Origin: Oscillospiraceae bacterium
Lineage (GTDB): Bacteria > Bacillota > Clostridia > Oscillospirales > Ruminococcaceae
Assembly (NCBI GenBank): GCA_020054675.1
Contig: JAIHAL010000001.1
Span: forward strand, 268,738-332,737
Direction: 5' to 3'
DNA length: 64,000 nucleotides
In this document: positions 63,065-64,000 of the stretch, piece after piece
Layout: every line of letters begins with the position of its first letter
Numbering within the stretch: position 1 is the first letter of the stretch
Program-made: the position numbers and the translations under genes
Notes under the pieces: model-generated
Database searches by the model: none
Seen by the model: only the letters and a program-made list of their open reading frames with translations
Told to the model about the DNA's origin: nothing

Positions 63065-63236
63065 CCATATCTTTGCTTATTAGTTCATTAATATAGCTAT
63101 TCAGTGACAAGCCTTTGCTTTCGGCATGTTTCTGTATAGCTTCTTTTTTTCCTTTTTTTACTCTTACAACGAAAGTATCATAAGCTTTTTTGCTATATTT
63201 TTGCACAGCTTTGTTTACTGATTTTGAATATGCCAT
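63048..63236 (-). CDS. Ribbon-helix-helix (Arc/CopG-type) DNA-binding protein
   Basis: A 62-residue basic protein. After a Lys-rich N-terminus, DTFVVRVKKGKKEAIQKHAESKGLSLNSYINELI has the strand-helix-helix pattern of RHH repressors (antitoxins, plasmid copy control). GAGGTGG precedes the ATG. Its promoter and the divergent promoter both carry an identical palindrome (63271-63352), so it very probably represses itself and its neighbours. Toxin-antitoxin antitoxins of this fold normally pair with a toxin; no recognised toxin is adjacent, only very small membrane-like genes. Confidence 0.75.
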   Translation of the reverse strand: MAYSKSVNKAVQKYSKKAYDTFVVRVKKGKKEAIQKHAESKGLSLNSYINELISKDMEYPKE

Positions 63237-63253
63237 TATACCACCTCAAAATA

Positions 63254-63282
63254 ATATTATCATATTAAGTTATTGATATCAA
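63254..63282 (-). promoter_or_regulatory. Promoter of the RHH gene, -35 inside an operator
   Basis: Minus strand -35 TTGATA (63277-63282), 17-bp spacer, -10 TAATAT (63254-63259). The -35 lies within palindrome copy 1. Confidence 0.6.
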
Positions 63283-63352
63283 TATGCAAAATAAACATAT
63301 TGATATCAATAACTTTGTGAATTTCAACTATTTACATATTGATATCAATATG
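63271..63352. promoter_or_regulatory. Triple palindromic operator
   Basis: Three copies of the same inverted repeat share the core ATTGATATCAAT: 63271-63286, 63296-63311, and 63335-63352, the last a perfect 18-bp palindrome CATATTGATATCAATATG. Copy 1 overlaps the RHH -35. Copy 3 fills the spacer between -35 TTTACA (63331-63336) and -10 TATAAT (63354-63359) of the divergent transcript. The layout is that of an autorepressor operator. Confidence 0.75.
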
Positions 63353-63359
63353 CTATAAT
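63331..63359 (+). promoter_or_regulatory. Promoter of the small-gene operon, overlapped by an operator
   Basis: Plus strand -35 TTTACA (63331-63336), 17-bp spacer, -10 TATAAT (63354-63359). The spacer is almost entirely the 18-bp palindrome. Confidence 0.65.
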
Positions 63360-63384
63360 ATATTCAGAAAGTGAGGTGAATGTA

Positions 63385-63507
63385 ATGGGCAGGAATAAAA
63401 AGCACCGCAAAGAAAAGGCAAGCGTTGAAAGTCGAATAAACCTAATCATTGCGGTGCTTAATCTGATTGCGGCTATCCTGATGTTTATAAAAAATAATAC
63501 GGGATAG
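63385..63507 (+). CDS. Small membrane peptide (40 residues)
   Basis: ATG 63385 has GAGGTG seven bases upstream. The product starts with a strongly basic stretch (MGRNKKHRKEKASVESR) followed by one hydrophobic helix (about 19-34, INLIIAVLNLIAAILMFI). The basic-then-membrane layout resembles small holin-like or type I toxin peptides and many unnamed peptides of conjugative elements, but no specific family is recognised. First gene of the operator-controlled transcript. Confidence 0.6.
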   Translation: MGRNKKHRKEKASVESRINLIIAVLNLIAAILMFIKNNTG

Positions 63508-63510
63508 CAC

Positions 63511-63533
63511 AAGCGGGGGAATCCCCCTCGCTT
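63511..63533 (+). other. GC-rich hairpin between the small genes
   Basis: AAGCG-GGGG...CCCC-CGCTT pairing with a bulge lies between the first and second small genes. There is no T tract, so it is not a terminator. It may protect or tune the downstream message. Confidence 0.4.
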
Positions 63534-63571
63534 AGGATAGCAAAAGCTTGCTCATTTGTCAAGGTATGAAT

Positions 63572-63646
63572 ATGATTATCAATGTTATTTTGGGCTTATC
63601 AATAATACTATCAATATTTGTGATTATAAAAAATAAAAGGAGCTGA
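63572..63646 (+). CDS. Small hydrophobic peptide (24 residues)
   Basis: ATG 63572 is preceded by AAGG seven bases upstream; an ATG two codons earlier is too close to that site. The product (MIINVILGLSIILSIFVI, then KNKRS) is a single membrane helix with a basic end. Its 3' end contains the AGGAG ribosome site of the next gene. Too short to assign. It may be a real peptide or only a coupling element. Confidence 0.45.
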   Translation: MIINVILGLSIILSIFVIIKNKRS

Positions 63647-63651
63647 GCATA

Positions 63652-63807
63652 ATGCGCAAAAAGAATAAAAAGAAGGTCCGCTTTGTAATCAAAGATGGCG
63701 GGAAAGAAGTCGGATATGTGTATGCGGTAAATACCACACAAGCGTTAATACTTTGGTTATCTACCCACGGGCCGGGTGACTATCGCGCCGAATTGTCCAC
63801 AAATTAA
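63652..63807 (+). CDS. Small basic protein (51 residues)
   Basis: ATG 63652 has AAAAGGAG at good spacing. The product begins MRKKNKKKVRFVIKDGGKEV and continues with GYVYAVNTTQALILWLS, ending YRAELSTN. It looks like a small compact fold with a basic N-terminus, without known domain. It is followed by a strong terminator, which supports expression as the last gene of the operator-controlled transcript. Confidence 0.55.
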   Translation: MRKKNKKKVRFVIKDGGKEVGYVYAVNTTQALILWLSTHGPGDYRAELSTN

Positions 63808-63811
63808 AACG

Positions 63812-63850
63812 CCCCCGAACAGTCAAAATAACTGTTCGGGGATTTTTTTA
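63812..63850 (+). terminator. Terminator of the small-gene operon
   Basis: A perfect 11-bp stem CCCCGAACAGT/ACTGTTCGGGG with a seven-base loop and seven T after it. Confidence 0.92.
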
Positions 63851-64000
63851 TTTCTCCTCTTCCGCCTTTGACTTGATGTTTTGGGTAAGCTTTATGAGCA
63901 GAGGAGACTAACTATTAAAAGTCAAGAGCTAAAATGAAAAAAGTGCAAAAAATTCGTCGCCCTTGACAAACAGCATTCAAATGCTTTTTGAGGCAAGCGA
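63851..64000. other. Right edge, no complete gene
   Basis: On the minus strand a short tail LLIKLTQNIKSKAEEEK before a stop at about 63855 is cut off upstream by an in-frame TAG, so it may be a decayed C-terminus. Nothing else can be supported before the window ends. Confidence 0.3.

Noticed and set aside
63559..63741. A 60-codon minus-strand ORF opposite the small genes
   Set aside because: It is antisense to two genes with good ribosome sites and has none itself.

Overview
The window looks like a chromosomal segment of a low-GC, endospore-forming Clostridia (Firmicutes). The evidence is its gene order (tig-clpP-clpX, lon-engB, rplS/lepB/rbgA/rnhB, yicC-remA-gmk-rpoZ-priA-def-fmt-rsmB-rlmN-prpC-prkC-rsgA-thiN-spoVM, scpA-scpB), its sporulation genes (spoVM, a GerW/YtfJ protein, a SpoIVFB-type protease) and its anaerobe-type thiamine enzyme ThiH. 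Family or genus cannot be fixed from the sequence alone. Almost every gene is on the minus strand; the exceptions are asnB-HD-uvsE, the initiator tRNA and the small genes at the right end.

Layout, left to right. 1-1.2 kb: 5' part of glyA and a five-tRNA array (Val-Asp-Phe-Gly-Cys in transcription order). 1.2-5.9 kb: HAD phosphatase, ABC exporter, lysA, engB. 5.9-11.8 kb: protein quality control (lon, clpX, clpP, tig). 11.8-16.9 kb: phosphoesterase, thrC, yraN, rnhB, rbgA, lepB and rplS with a structured leader. 17.1-20.6 kb: two radical-SAM-associated proteins and a SpoIVFA/SpoIVFB-like pair. 20.6-33.4 kb: a long translation/signalling operon ending in a 29-codon spoVM gene. 33.5-36.8 kb: a three-gene biotin-dependent carboxyltransferase operon resembling transcarboxylase. 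36.9-42.3 kb: rluB, a D,D-carboxypeptidase, GerW, DUF2953, scpB, scpA and a second site-2 protease. 42.4-45.1 kb: ACT regulator-hom-thrB, divergent from asnB-HD-uvsE (45.3-49.2 kb). 49.2-52 kb: a GH2 glycosidase. 52-55.1 kb: thiGHSF under a TPP riboswitch. 55.1-56.7 kb: NUDIX hydrolase and an RNHCP protein with a long structured leader. 56.7-61.1 kb: a cell-surface operon (Cthe_2159-like lipoprotein, phosphodiester glycosidase, VTC-domain protein, DUF4956 membrane protein).

From 61.4 kb the character changes. After the initiator tRNA-Met lie a decayed IS3-type transposase, about 1.2 kb with no intact gene, an apparently truncated ORF, and a compact module in which a small ribbon-helix-helix protein gene is divergent from three very small genes. 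The intergenic region there carries three copies of one palindrome placed on the core promoters. This end looks like a mobile-element or integration zone.

Many sigma-A-type promoters with exactly 17-bp spacers and many intrinsic terminators can be read directly, so most operon boundaries above are supported by sequence. The most interesting items are the right-end RHH/palindrome module, the RNHCP leader RNA, the pump-less transcarboxylase-like operon, the surface-lipoprotein/VTC/DUF4956 operon and the tiny spoVM gene.
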